This document shows, one piece after another, positions 50,420 to 59,078 of a stretch of 64,000 nucleotides of DNA (positions within the stretch are counted from its first letter, which is position 1; the number at the start of each line of letters is the position of its first letter). Location: NCBI GenBank assembly GCA_963745765.1, contig CAVUYQ010000011.1:1-64000 (forward strand). Reading direction: 5' to 3'. Below the pieces are notes generated by a model. It saw nothing but the letters and a program-made list of their open reading frames with translations. It searched no databases and was not told the origin of the DNA. The position numbers were made by a program, and so were the translations under genes. The DNA comes from Ww85 sp963745765 (GTDB lineage: Bacteria > Desulfobacterota > Desulfobulbia > Desulfobulbales > Desulfocapsaceae).

Positions 50420-51235
50420 CTAAATATTGTGATAGGGATTGATATAGTTAGATTTTATCGCCACCGGGTCTTGAAACCTAACAGCCGTAATACCTTCGAT
50501 CTCCAGCACAAGTTTTTCAATTCGTTCTATCTGATCTTTCCTGATATTACTTATCACTGCTTCTTCATCGTTGATCACGATAGTGGCGTTTGGTGAATAC
50601 TGGACCAGCATTGCATGTATTTTTGCTGTCTTCTCCCTGTTATCCAGGATACGCTGTGATTCAGGAGTGGTTTGAAAATTCGGTTTTTGCGCTGTTTCGT
50701 AGAGAATCTGGACGGCATCATCAATTGTCAGCGTGTCAATCTGCAGGACAATATCATACAATCTACTATCCCAGGTGTCTGTTCCGTATACCTGCAGCCC
50801 CCATTTGCGCCGTTCTTCGTCGTCTTTTTTCAGGATGAACTGTGCTTCTTTTGCGGATATATTTGCCCGGCTCATTTCCTCACGAACGCGGTTATCCATA
50901 TTGGAAATAATTCTAACCTTGAGAACGTGGGAAATTTCACGAAGAAAATAGTGCCCGGCCAGACCATGGTAAACAACATTGTCTTTCTTGAGATGTTTCA
51001 AGAGTGAATACTTGTAATAGCTCAGGTATCTCTCTTTGCCATGTTGAAACCGCTCGAGCACGGTGGGTGCGTCATGGAGTGCCCGAATGAGTTTTATCTC
51101 GGGAATATTAAACTCAGCACACGCTTCCAGTATGATTTCCCGCGAGATACATTCGTAATTAAGCTGATTTGCAAGCTTTTCCGCTATTTCCTTGCCACGG
51201 CTATATGATCCTCTTGAAATGGTAATGATTGTCAT
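50420..51235 (-). CDS. Cytidylate kinase-like family protein
   Basis: A 271-residue protein of the cytidylate kinase-like family (PF13189). It starts MTIITISRGSYSRGKEIAEKLA, whose SRGSYSRGK replaces the classic P-loop of Cmk, and has YHGLAGHYFLREISHVLKVRII, EAQFILKKDDEERRKW and DSRLYDIVLQIDTLTIDDAV, all typical. These proteins are common beside regulators in Desulfobacterota but their substrate is unknown. The start at 51235 is set by GGGAGAAG; an ORF start eight codons earlier lacks one. It is bracketed by two copies of the long palindrome, so the gene with its flanks has the form of a cassette. Confidence 0.85.
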   Translation of the reverse strand: MTIITISRGSYSRGKEIAEKLANQLNYECISREIILEACAEFNIPEIKLIRALHDAPTVLERFQHGKERYLSYYKYSLLKHLKKDNVVYHGLAGHYFLREISHVLKVRIISNMDNRVREEMSRANISAKEAQFILKKDDEERRKWGLQVYGTDTWDSRLYDIVLQIDTLTIDDAVQILYETAQKPNFQTTPESQRILDNREKTAKIHAMLVQYSPNATIVINDEEAVISNIRKDQIERIEKLVLEIEGITAVRFQDPVAIKSNYINPYHNI

Positions 51236-51443
51236 ACTCTTCTCCCTGTAGATCAACAATAGAACACACGAAATACGATTATCGCCGGCTTGAGAAACCA
51301 GAACAGGTTTTATAGCGGGAAAAACCGTGGATAAAAAGTCCTGTTCTGACTTACTCTATTCGTCGAAAAAATGTAATTACGAATAGATTATCTGTCCTCA
51401 AATTATCAGCAGCCGAAATGAGTGGGATAAAATTGACAAAATT

Positions 51444-51490
51444 GGTGACAGTATACTTAATTCACATCGTGAATTAAGTATACTGTCACC
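51444..51490. repeat. Second copy of the long palindrome
   Basis: Arms 51444-51465 and 51469-51490 (22 bases each) pair perfectly around ATC. The arms match those of the palindrome at 50343-50398 apart from the centre. A short partial copy of its right end (CACCTTATT) repeats at about 51499-51507. Confidence 0.9.
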
Positions 51491-51537
51491 TTATTCAGTC
51501 ACCTTATTCATACCCTTATTTAAAAGAGAGTCCGGCT

Positions 51538-54492
51538 CTATCTCCGTGCAGCCTGGTAGATTGCATCGACCAGCTGGTCAAAGAGCGGATACTCAAAAAG
51601 GAAATCGCTATCGATTTCTGTTTTCAGCTGCGATTCAAGCTGCGTGATAAACTGTGTTCCACTCAGTGAATCGAGGCCCTGATCGGTGAGTTCTATCTCC
51701 GGATCAATTTCGCTGATGTTGGTAAGTTCATGGAAAATAGCCTGCATTAACCGGGCAACATCATCCCTGCTCGGCTCCTTTTCTTCTGCTGTGAGGGGGG
51801 TGGATTCCGGCAGTTTTTCTTCAATTGCGGCGACCATCTGGTCGATGAAGGGGTAATCGAAAAGGAGGTCGGTATCGATTTCAATACCGAGTTCTTCCTG
51901 CAGGGAACTGATAAACTGGGTGGCACTGAGTGAGTCAAGCCCCTGGTCTGTCAGGTCCACATCCGGATCGATTTCCTTGATGCCGGTTACATTGAAAAAG
52001 ATATTGGTGATTATGGCGGTGACATCTTTTGGCGCAAGCAGACCCTTAGGCTCTTTTCCGGGCCGTTCAGCGACCGGTTCAGCTAGCTGGTAGTAAGAAG
52101 CCAGAGGTGTTGCACGAGCTGCATCAAAAGGGCTCGGCTGATCGACTACCGCTTTTCTCTGCGATTCTTTAACGCCTTTAATGATAATATGCGCGTTTGC
52201 ACCGCCAAAACCAAAACTGCTGATGCCTATATAGGCCAGAGGATCAATCGGCGTCTCCCGGGAAACGACCGTAAGACCATAGGAGTCAAAGTCGATAAAC
52301 TGGTTTGGTTTGCTGAAATGCAGATTGGCCGGAATTATGCCATGGTTGAGAATGAGCAGCGATTTTACTAATCCGGCAATCCCGGCAGCAGATTCAAGAT
52401 GGCCCATATTGGATTTGACGGAACCAAGCAGACAATCTGTCTCCCGGTCTTTGGCAATAGTATTCTGGAGTGCGGAAATCTCAATGGGATCGCCGATTTT
52501 TGTGCCGGTACCGTGACATTCCACGTAGGCTATTTTTGTAGGTGGAATCCCGGCATCCCGGCAGGCATCAAGAATAAGTTCTTCCTGTGCCTCAGGAGAC
52601 GGTGCCGTGATGACCTGGACCCGACCGCCATTCTGATTTATCGATGAGCCGGCCAGTTCAGCATAATAAGCTGATGCCAGCTTCTTGTTGACAAGCAGGA
52701 CGAGACCGCCGCCTTCCGCCCGGACATAACCGTTGGCTGAATCATCAAAGGCCTTGCAGCGCTGGTCAACGGAGAGGAATCCGGAATCTCTCATACTGTG
52801 GGTGAAATCGTTTCCCAGGATCATGTTGACACCGCCGGCTATGGCGTAATCTACCCGTCCGGCCTCGATATCCTTACAGGCGTAGTGAACAGCAAGCAAT
52901 GATGACGAACAGGCGGTGTTGGCAACCCAACTGGGTCCGCGCAGGTCGTAATGATAACTGATCCGGGAGGCGATAATGCTTGGATTACTTCCAGTTGGAT
53001 AGTATACAGAATCTTTTTTTCCCCGGTATTCTTCGTTCCAGGCACCGATATAGACACCGATCCTCTTTCTGTCCAACGTCTCAGGATTAATCCCCGCATC
53101 TTGCCAGAGCAGTTCGGTGAGTTCCAGGGCCAGTATCTGCTGCGGATCCATGGTCTTCGCTTCGGCCTGGGATAAATTGAAATAGTGATGATCAAACCGG
53201 GATGTCTCCTCACTCAGGAAACCGGCTTCGAAATCGCCTCTATCCGGTTCTGCCCTCACCTGATCTTCTTTGCTCTTCAGCATCTCCCAGAATTGATGAG
53301 GGTTGCAGACCGAGGCCGGGAATTTACAGCTCATGGCCGCAATGACCACCTCGTTTTTTCGATAATTCTGAGCACTCTCAGCCATCAGCGGTGACGTGGT
53401 ACCGTATTGTTCGATCAGTTGGTTGATGGTTTTGTAGCGATAGAAATCCTGCGGAGCGAGTTTGGGGAAGAATGGCTGCAGCAGGGCGGCAAACTGCACA
53501 AAGGTGAGGGAGGTAAAGCCCTGGTAGGAAAGAACGGTGGCAAAATCGAGTTCCGGCCTGACCGGTTCAATTGCCTCTCTTAACTTGGCAAGAAAAACAT
53601 TTCGATCAAGCTTTCTTCGCTGAAAGAGGATCCACGCTATCTCATCCTCTCCCCGATACATAGAAGAAACGTATCGATACGACGGGAGAGGTTCGCAGCA
53701 GCGTTCCAGCACCGGATGGAAACCGATTTCAATAACGTCAAAATCACTATCCGGAAACCTTTCCGCGACCGTTCTCATCGAAGAGATGAAATCGATCGGG
53801 CGGGTGAGCCAGTGGCGCCAGTGATCGATATCGAGTCTATTTTCAAATTGTGTGGTAACGCCTGAGACAAAAAGTGTCTCATCTCCGGTTTTGGACGATG
53901 CGTCAGGCAGGAGCTGGACAAACTCATCATAGCTTCGGTGGTGCCATGGATGTGCCGGTTTCATCTCGAGGAAATGGTGATGCCGCTCAAGAAAGGCCTC
54001 GGTTTCCTCGTGAGAACAGCTTACGGTAACATGCTTTTTCGAGCCGACCATAAAATTGATGGATGATAACACTACATCGAGTTGTTCTAACTCCTTGTCA
54101 TTAAGGGTTCCATGCAGCATGGTACCGTCACGTTTCCCGGTAACCATACCTATTGCATGGGTCAGAAGAACTATTTCCTCAAGTGAATAGAATCCAGCCA
54201 GGTAGGCGGCAGTGAGTTCCCCGATACTATGCCCGATAACGATATCAGGATGATATCCCCACTGCTTCCAGATGTCAGTCAGACAAATCTCGGCGGTTAC
54301 CGTCAGCAGCGGACTGACTGGACAGCGATGCATGTCCTTCTTGTTATTCCACATTTCTTCAAGAGAAAGATTCAGTTTCGCTTGAAGAACCGCATCTATT
54401 TCAGTCCAGAAGCGTGATGTCTGCAGCAGTTTTGAACTACTTTCACTACTTCTTGTACCTTCACCGGAATACAGAAAAATAACTTTCTTCAT
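51538..54492 (-). CDS. Polyketide synthase, order AT-ACP-KS-ACP-ACP
   Basis: A 984-residue protein. Residues 1-290 are an acyltransferase with nucleophile Ser89 in GHSIGE and a His-rich PAHPWHHRSYDEF. Residues 300-365 look like a carrier domain with Ser328 in GFTSL. Residues 378-775 are a ketosynthase with Cys528 (NTACSSS), His660 (VECHGTGT) and His698 (SNMGHLESAAG). Two carrier domains follow, with Ser854 and Ser942 in two identical DQGLDSLS motifs. There is no reductase, dehydratase or thioesterase. The AT-first order and tandem C-terminal carriers differ from textbook type I modules. Tandem carriers are known to raise flux in PUFA synthases. It is transcribed alone, leftward, ahead of the palindrome-flanked gene. 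Confidence 0.92.
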   Translation of the reverse strand: MKKVIFLYSGEGTRSSESSSKLLQTSRFWTEIDAVLQAKLNLSLEEMWNNKKDMHRCPVSPLLTVTAEICLTDIWKQWGYHPDIVIGHSIGELTAAYLAGFYSLEEIVLLTHAIGMVTGKRDGTMLHGTLNDKELEQLDVVLSSINFMVGSKKHVTVSCSHEETEAFLERHHHFLEMKPAHPWHHRSYDEFVQLLPDASSKTGDETLFVSGVTTQFENRLDIDHWRHWLTRPIDFISSMRTVAERFPDSDFDVIEIGFHPVLERCCEPLPSYRYVSSMYRGEDEIAWILFQRRKLDRNVFLAKLREAIEPVRPELDFATVLSYQGFTSLTFVQFAALLQPFFPKLAPQDFYRYKTINQLIEQYGTTSPLMAESAQNYRKNEVVIAAMSCKFPASVCNPHQFWEMLKSKEDQVRAEPDRGDFEAGFLSEETSRFDHHYFNLSQAEAKTMDPQQILALELTELLWQDAGINPETLDRKRIGVYIGAWNEEYRGKKDSVYYPTGSNPSIIASRISYHYDLRGPSWVANTACSSSLLAVHYACKDIEAGRVDYAIAGGVNMILGNDFTHSMRDSGFLSVDQRCKAFDDSANGYVRAEGGGLVLLVNKKLASAYYAELAGSSINQNGGRVQVITAPSPEAQEELILDACRDAGIPPTKIAYVECHGTGTKIGDPIEISALQNTIAKDRETDCLLGSVKSNMGHLESAAGIAGLVKSLLILNHGIIPANLHFSKPNQFIDFDSYGLTVVSRETPIDPLAYIGISSFGFGGANAHIIIKGVKESQRKAVVDQPSPFDAARATPLASYYQLAEPVAERPGKEPKGLLAPKDVTAIITNIFFNVTGIKEIDPDVDLTDQGLDSLSATQFISSLQEELGIEIDTDLLFDYPFIDQMVAAIEEKLPESTPLTAEEKEPSRDDVARLMQAIFHELTNISEIDPEIELTDQGLDSLSGTQFITQLESQLKTEIDSDFLFEYPLFDQLVDAIYQAARR

Positions 54493-54866
54493 GCAGATGA
54501 TCCTTATGTCTAAAAAAACCGGGTTCGTAACGAAATCTTTCTCACAATTACAAAAAAGCCACCGACTAAAGCGGTGGCCAATGCAATCGTTTTAGCTGTA
54601 TTTTAAAGCGCTCGCAATTTGATGTAAATCAGCGCTAACGATTATAATGTGAACTGTGGTCGGTTTGTCAATCAACAGGGCTTTTTTAGCAATCAGTTGC
54701 GGCGCAGACCTGCTGCTGAGATAGCTGTCTGGAGCGCTGTCCTGATTGCAGAAAAAATGACTTGCCCAGGGCGTGATGAACGAACTGGAGCCGCTTACAC
54801 ACGCGGGAAAGGTAATATCGAGAATGTTTTTATTTACAGCCCGCACGGGGCCGTTTATCAGCCTGC
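54493..54866. other. Intergenic region upstream of the PKS
   Basis: No gene is supported. A leftward open frame here has no family resemblance. The PKS promoter should lie close to 54493-54600. Confidence 0.35.
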
Positions 54867-55082
54867 TCAGGAAAATCCTGATCTGCCGCAGCCAGAGGAA
54901 GGAACTCCGCATGATGGAAGCGATGAACTGCTGCCGCTCACCTTAAAACTGCTGCTGGACAGCAGTTTTTTTACGTCCGGGCTTTTGCAGGCATCACAGT
55001 TGACAGCGGATATATCAGTTGAAGAAAGAATCGCTTCAAATTCTGCTCCACATTTGTTGCAGACAAATTCATAAATAGGCAT
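54867..55082 (-). CDS. FmdB-family zinc ribbon protein
   Basis: A 71-residue putative regulatory protein with the FmdB zinc ribbon: MPIYEFVCNKCGAEFEAI at the start and VNCDACKSPDVKKLL, giving Cys8, Cys11, Cys29 and Cys32. The C-terminal half is a Ser-rich tail with two more cysteines, usual for the family. FmdB proteins were first described with formamidase and amidase genes in Methylophilus; their general role is unknown. A terminator-like hairpin overlaps its coding sequence on the opposite strand. Confidence 0.92.
   Translation of the reverse strand: MPIYEFVCNKCGAEFEAILSSTDISAVNCDACKSPDVKKLLSSSSFKVSGSSSSLPSCGVPSSGCGRSGFS
54945..54972 (+). terminator. Terminator-like hairpin within fmdB
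   Basis: On the plus strand AAAACTGCTG, loop CTGGA, CAGCAGTTTT and then a further TTT. It has the full form of an intrinsic terminator but lies inside the antisense of fmdB, where it encodes KKLLSSSSF. It may be chance arising from the Ser-Leu codons. Confidence 0.3.
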
Positions 55083-55195
55083 GATGGTCCCTTCTATTCT
55101 TTTGGTTGCACAGGAAGCAAAGCCCCTGCTGAACTATTATACGAAATACTATAATACAGCTGCTCCAAAAAAAACGGTGCGCCATTGACTCTTTT

Positions 55196-55567
55196 TTATG
55201 CAACCAGAGACTTGAAGATCTTGCAGGAGCGGCAAATGTCAATTTTTTCTTTATAGGTAGTATCCATGGCGCATTCACACAGGGTACCACAGACGAACCA
55301 GCAGAGGTGGCCACTCTGGAATTCCCAGGCCGGGCAATTCTCCCGTTCCAGACATTCTTTTTGTTCCCAACAGGGGACCAACTCGTTTTTACGTTCACGC
55401 TGGTTGATAAGCAGAAAGAAAAGCTGTCGTTCGATATGGGCGGGGATAGAACGCCAGCCCTGTTCATAACTGTGAACCGTTTTTAACGACATGCCAAGCA
55501 GGGTGGCAAGCTGTTTCTGGGTCTTGCCGAGTCTCTTTCTGATTTTGTTGAATTCTGCTTTTTCCAT
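55196..55567 (-). CDS. Helix-turn-helix protein with two-CW domain
   Basis: A 123-residue protein. Residues 1-55 are an XRE-type helix-turn-helix (RKRLGKTQKQLATLLGMSLKTVHSYEQGWRSIP), and residues 63-120 a cysteine-rich module with CWEQKECLERENCPAW, GHLCWFVCGT and CRSCKIF. The paired Cys-Trp motifs define the two-CW domain, which is frequent in Desulfobacterota regulators and probably binds a metal or cluster. Thus it may be a redox- or metal-responsive transcription factor. It is transcribed leftward and divergently from the UDG gene; no target operator was found. Confidence 0.85.
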   Translation of the reverse strand: MEKAEFNKIRKRLGKTQKQLATLLGMSLKTVHSYEQGWRSIPAHIERQLFFLLINQRERKNELVPCWEQKECLERENCPAWEFQSGHLCWFVCGTLCECAMDTTYKEKIDICRSCKIFKSLVA

Positions 55568-55856
55568 GATACCGGCCTCTCGTATATTGTTCAGTGCAGA
55601 GTGGAGCTGCTGTCTTCGATTAGTGTATATGCTCGTTATTTTTTTTATACCACAGACGGGGGGGATGCGCTTCGCTTTTTTAATGAAAGTATTGCAAAAA
55701 AAGAAAAGGTATGCTTGCGGCGCCGCAACCTGCGTTATTGCAGCTGTATAGCCTCTATGTGCTAAAACCGTTGCAGTGGTGGATAGGGCGGGTATTATAC
55801 AGTGAAGGGCAAACAGGGCCTGTGAATGTTAACCCAACCATAAAAGCTATCGTTTC

Positions 55857-56690
55857 ATGACGTCTCTATCTTTTCTAAAAGCATTGAGAACAGTGGTGAA
55901 TTATCACCGTAGCTGCGGCATCAGAACCTATGCCGACAGTGAACATATGCAAGATGGTTTGGCTGCTCTGGATGCTATCGGCAGGCAGGTCATCGTCGAT
56001 AGAGGATCAGCTCCGGTGTCGGCAGCTGCAGAGCCAAGCAGCAGGGTGGAAGCTGCAGGGCCAAGCAGGAGGGTGGAAGCTGCAGGGCATGACGGTAAAA
56101 TAAAATTACCACCATTATCTGAGTTATCGGCGCAAATTGCGGTTTGCAACCATTGTTCTCTGCACGAGAGCAGACAGGTTGCTACCCCGGGAGATGGAGG
56201 TGAAAGGCCAGTCCTGCTGGTCGTCGGTGACTGGCTGGGTGTTCAGACAGGCAGGACTCCGGAAAAAGACGAACTATTCGGTCCTGACCAGGATCTCATG
56301 CTTGCAAAAATGATTGCCGCAATAGATCTTGCCCAAGACAATGTCTTTGTTACAAATATCATTAAATGCAGTGTCCCTGCTTCGAATCGTCCTACCTCTG
56401 AGCAGATCGGCATATGCAGCAGTTACCTGAAATTGCAGATTACAATCCTGTCACCGAGGATAATCTGCGCAATGGGCACGGCCGCGGCCCAGGTGCTTAC
56501 CGGAACCTCACAGGCGTTGTCGCAAATACGCGGGAGATTTCACCCCTGCCGGCTTCCTTCAGCGCAGGAAATTCCGGTTATGCCCACCTACCATCCGACC
56601 TATCTTCTGCGGAATCCTGAGATGAAACAGGCCGTCTGGACGGATCTGCAGGCTATCCAGAGAGAGCTTAAAAAGGAGAAGATAGCTTAG
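55857..56690 (+). CDS. Uracil-DNA glycosylase superfamily protein (type 4/5-like)
   Basis: A 277-residue DNA-repair-type protein. The C-terminal 190 residues follow family 4 UDG: cluster cysteines CNHCSLHESR, then IIKCSVPASNRPT, ICAMGTAAAQVLTG, and the His motif PTYHPTYLLRNPEMK. Motif I, normally GEAPG with an ED, reads VVGDWLGVQTGRTPEKDELFG and is diverged, so glycosylase activity is less certain. Residues 1-80 are a linker with a 9-residue tandem repeat (P-S-S/R-R-V-E-A-A-G). The upstream ribosome site is weak. Confidence 0.82.
   Translation: MTSLSFLKALRTVVNYHRSCGIRTYADSEHMQDGLAALDAIGRQVIVDRGSAPVSAAAEPSSRVEAAGPSRRVEAAGHDGKIKLPPLSELSAQIAVCNHCSLHESRQVATPGDGGERPVLLVVGDWLGVQTGRTPEKDELFGPDQDLMLAKMIAAIDLAQDNVFVTNIIKCSVPASNRPTSEQIGICSSYLKLQITILSPRIICAMGTAAAQVLTGTSQALSQIRGRFHPCRLPSAQEIPVMPTYHPTYLLRNPEMKQAVWTDLQAIQRELKKEKIA
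56033..56086 (+). repeat. 27-bp tandem repeat inside the UDG gene
   Basis: Units 56033-56059 and 56060-56086 differ at one base and each encode nine residues ending RVEAAG. The repeat length is a multiple of three, so copy-number change leaves the frame intact. Confidence 0.9.
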
Positions 56691-56692
56691 CT

Positions 56693-57076
56693 TTATCGCA
56701 GGGCGATAAGACCACGTTTCCCCAGTTCACGCAAAAAAAGGGTAATTGATTGCTCCGCTTCCTGGGAGGATATGGCATGATCGTCAGCGAATTCTTTGAT
56801 GAGATCGGCTGTTGTGCGGGAACCATCAAGCATTTCCCACACCTGGCTGCCAAAGTCGTCGAGCTGCAGTTTTCTTGTCGGCGGTGTTGCCGGAGCAGGG
56901 TTGAATCGTTCCAGGATTGAGATGAAAAAAGGCTTCAACAACAGCACGTACTCAACCTGGATACCCCCGGAGCTGAGCCGCTCCCAGGATACGACGTTGT
57001 TACGCACCGGCGTGCAGGCCAGAGCCTGCTCACGAGTGAAGGTGGGTGCCGGCTTTTTTTTTCTGAATAATCCCAT
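56693..57076 (-). CDS. PqqD-family protein
   Basis: A 127-residue protein that starts MGLFRKKKPAPTFTREQAL and contains a PqqD-like domain: LQLDDFGSQVWEMLDGSRTTADLIKEFADDHAISSQEAEQSITLFLRELGKRGLIAL. PqqD domains bind peptide substrates for modifying enzymes in RiPP pathways. The start at 57076 overlaps the upstream gene's last 47 bases. It is the last gene of the leftward operon that runs to the window edge. Its presence beside an ABC exporter suggests a modified peptide product, but no radical SAM or precursor peptide gene is seen in the visible part. Confidence 0.83.
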   Translation of the reverse strand: MGLFRKKKPAPTFTREQALACTPVRNNVVSWERLSSGGIQVEYVLLLKPFFISILERFNPAPATPPTRKLQLDDFGSQVWEMLDGSRTTADLIKEFADDHAISSQEAEQSITLFLRELGKRGLIALR

Positions 57077-57938
57077 AGTTGTCCTGGATTGCTTGCACGG
57101 TTGCAGGCTGGATTGATTCTGAGCTTTCCAGTCGAAGGCCGGTGATTCGATCATGCTCGACCAGATGATTGAATCGGGCCATCGAAAAAGCCTTCTGTCT
57201 CCTCAGTTGTGCGATAAGACGTTCACCGATACCAGGTATCCGGGCATAGTGCAGCGTATTCATGTCAATAATTTTTTGATCTTCAGGTTCTGATTGACTG
57301 AAGGTGGCAAAAAGTTCCTGAAACGTGTGGTGCTTCAGGTGTTCGGATGCCGGTGCAAGCCGGCAGAGGGTCAGAGCCGATGTTTTGCTTGAGAAGGAAA
57401 GACGGCTCAGGCCAAACCTGAAAGCATAGCTATCGAGTGAAAAGTCCTTGGGTAATCTGAAGCTGATATCATGAATCGACCACCGGGAATCAGTTTCGTT
57501 TGTATGCCAGCAGTCCAGGCTGTCGATGATTTTCGCATCCGTCCCCGGGTGCTTATGTACTTCAGCATATAACTTTAATAAAACAGGGGTGGCGCATGTT
57601 TTGCAGGTAAGTAAAATGCAGTCGTTGCCGGTTGAGGAGTGGTGAGCAAAACACTGGATATCGAATACGCCGCTACAGCGGACCAGGCTTTTTGGTGTGT
57701 TCACCGCTCGCAACGGCCGGCTGGCTTCGCCCTGCAGTTGGGCGATGATTTTCTTACGCTGTGTAAGGCTGTCCGGCTTTGCCGAAGGCAACTCCCAACG
57801 CAGTTCGAGAATCGGACGCAGATCCTGTTCAAATATCAGATGCCGAGCATCTCGGACGATGGTATCCCAGGATACGGGGATTTTCAGGTGCAGTCCGTTC
57901 CAGCCGATCGTATGCGAGAAGACAAGAGGCTTGTCCAT
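57030..57938 (-). CDS. Unrecognised protein of the PqqD/ABC operon
   Basis: A 302-residue protein I do not recognise. It opens MDKPLVFSHTIGWNGLHLKIPVSWDTIV and has several short beta-rich segments, with four cysteines at about 80-115 (VRCSGVFDIQCF and LLTCKTCATPV) and a C-terminal region (YARIPGIGERLIAQLRRQKAFS) resembling a helix-hairpin-helix. No signal peptide or membrane helix is visible, so it is probably cytoplasmic. It follows the secreted-protein gene by four bases and overlaps the PqqD gene by 47, so it must be part of the same system. It may be a partner of PqqD or an enzyme acting on its cargo. Confidence 0.7.
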   Translation of the reverse strand: MDKPLVFSHTIGWNGLHLKIPVSWDTIVRDARHLIFEQDLRPILELRWELPSAKPDSLTQRKKIIAQLQGEASRPLRAVNTPKSLVRCSGVFDIQCFAHHSSTGNDCILLTCKTCATPVLLKLYAEVHKHPGTDAKIIDSLDCWHTNETDSRWSIHDISFRLPKDFSLDSYAFRFGLSRLSFSSKTSALTLCRLAPASEHLKHHTFQELFATFSQSEPEDQKIIDMNTLHYARIPGIGERLIAQLRRQKAFSMARFNHLVEHDRITGLRLESSESIQPATVQAIQDNYGIIQKKKAGTHLHS

Positions 57939-57942
57939 CGAT

Positions 57943-58539
57943 TCAACGGGGAATCATGAAGTCCCAGTCAGGTTTCTTCCGCTGCTGGATGCTTTTTTTC
58001 ATCTCTGGAGTCTTTTTTATTTCGCAAAACTTGATGAAACAGAGCCGTTCTTCTTCTTCGCGATCGGGGAAGGATAATTTGACGATATTGCCGATATTCT
58101 CGTTCTGATTCTGCAGGTTGTGCTGCAGGATAAGACTGACTTTACGGCCCTTGTCGTCTGTAAAATTCCATTTCCAGATATAGAGAATACCAAAGGGGTC
58201 CCCTTTCCACTCGTCCGGTTTCCCGAATTTATTTTTAAATTTTCCCAGCAGCAGCTCGTAGAATTCTTTGCTGGAATTTTCGTATTTCATTCTGAGTTTA
58301 ACTATCTCACCCGGATAGGCACAGGTACCATAGGAGACGAAGCCCTTCCTGAATCCATGCCAGTCGTCTATGACCATTTCCTTGAGGTAGTTGGTGTATT
58401 CAATTTCAGGATAGTCGGTGATATCGGCACCGAGCTTGAATCCTGCGACCTCCAGGGGAACGTCCTCGGCCAAAAGTGGTTGCGGGCGGGCGAGCAAGAG
58501 AAGAAAAACAGCGGGAAGAAGGAGTATCTGGCGTAGCAT
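57943..58539 (-). CDS. Secreted protein of the PqqD/ABC operon
   Basis: A protein of 198 residues with a Sec signal peptide (MLRQILLLPAVFLLLLARPQ, cleavage near LLAED). The mature part starts VPLEVAGFKLGADITDYPEIEY and is rich in Lys and aromatic residues (GKFKNKFGKPDEWKGDPFG, WKWNFTDDKGRKVSLILQH), a style shared by periplasmic proteins of unknown function. The ATG at 58539 is chosen; an upstream in-frame TTG at 58551 would overlap the cNMP gene by four bases. It is placed between the cNMP-binding gene and the unrecognised gene and presumably acts on the periplasmic side of the exporter. Confidence 0.75.
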   Translation of the reverse strand: MLRQILLLPAVFLLLLARPQPLLAEDVPLEVAGFKLGADITDYPEIEYTNYLKEMVIDDWHGFRKGFVSYGTCAYPGEIVKLRMKYENSSKEFYELLLGKFKNKFGKPDEWKGDPFGILYIWKWNFTDDKGRKVSLILQHNLQNQNENIGNIVKLSFPDREEEERLCFIKFCEIKKTPEMKKSIQQRKKPDWDFMIPR

Positions 58540-58547
58540 AGTGTTTC

Positions 58548-59078
58548 TCAAATGATAATTATAGCCTTGGCGTTATCTTTAAGCATCTGATCGAGCATAA
58601 AGGATGTCTGGTGCACCAGTCTATCAACCCGCAGCTGCACCAGCCGCTCTACGAGCTTGTCCTTATGCTCCGGATATTTTTCTATAACTTTCTGAAAGGC
58701 TGTTCGATGAATGATTATGACCTCAGTGTCGTCGCCGGCCTGCGCATTAAAAAACCACTTGAATTGTGCCAGAAGAGCAAGTTCTCCAAAAAAGGAATCC
58801 TTTTCCAGTCGCTGCACGGTTATACGCTGGCCGCGATGTTCGACCATTATCTCTGCTGAGCCTTTGATAACGATAAAAGCCTTGTCTGCTTTCCGGCCCT
58901 GTTCAACGAGAAAATCACCTGCTTTATAAGAGCGGTGGACGGAGAGATAGGCAAAGAGCTTAACCACTTCAAAGTTCAAGCCGGAAAACACCGGTGAGTG
59001 CCTGAGGATTTCGAAGTCATAGGAGAGGCGGCAGCCGTTTCTCTCGACATAGCTATCGGGTGTTGTTGATGAGCTCAT
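58548..59078 (-). CDS. Cyclic nucleotide-binding domain protein
   Basis: A 176-residue protein with one cNMP-binding domain at about 28-145: FSGLNFEVVKLFAYLSVHRSYKAGDFLVEQGRKADKAFIVIKGSAEIMV and LEKDSFFGELALLAQFKWFFNAQAGDDTEVIIIHR. The phosphate-binding cassette FFGELALL is present but the usual Arg after it is replaced by Gln-Phe-Lys, so nucleotide binding is uncertain. There is no helix-turn-helix, so it is not a Crp-type regulator. It starts inside the end of the ABC transporter gene, overlapping by 26 bases, which suggests it regulates that transporter's activity as a separate subunit. Confidence 0.83.
   Translation of the reverse strand: MSSSTTPDSYVERNGCRLSYDFEILRHSPVFSGLNFEVVKLFAYLSVHRSYKAGDFLVEQGRKADKAFIVIKGSAEIMVEHRGQRITVQRLEKDSFFGELALLAQFKWFFNAQAGDDTEVIIIHRTAFQKVIEKYPEHKDKLVERLVQLRVDRLVHQTSFMLDQMLKDNAKAIIII

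Noticed and set aside
54592..54912. Leftward 106-codon frame upstream of the PKS
   Set aside because: It overlaps the fmdB 3' end in another frame and shows no family resemblance or ribosome site.
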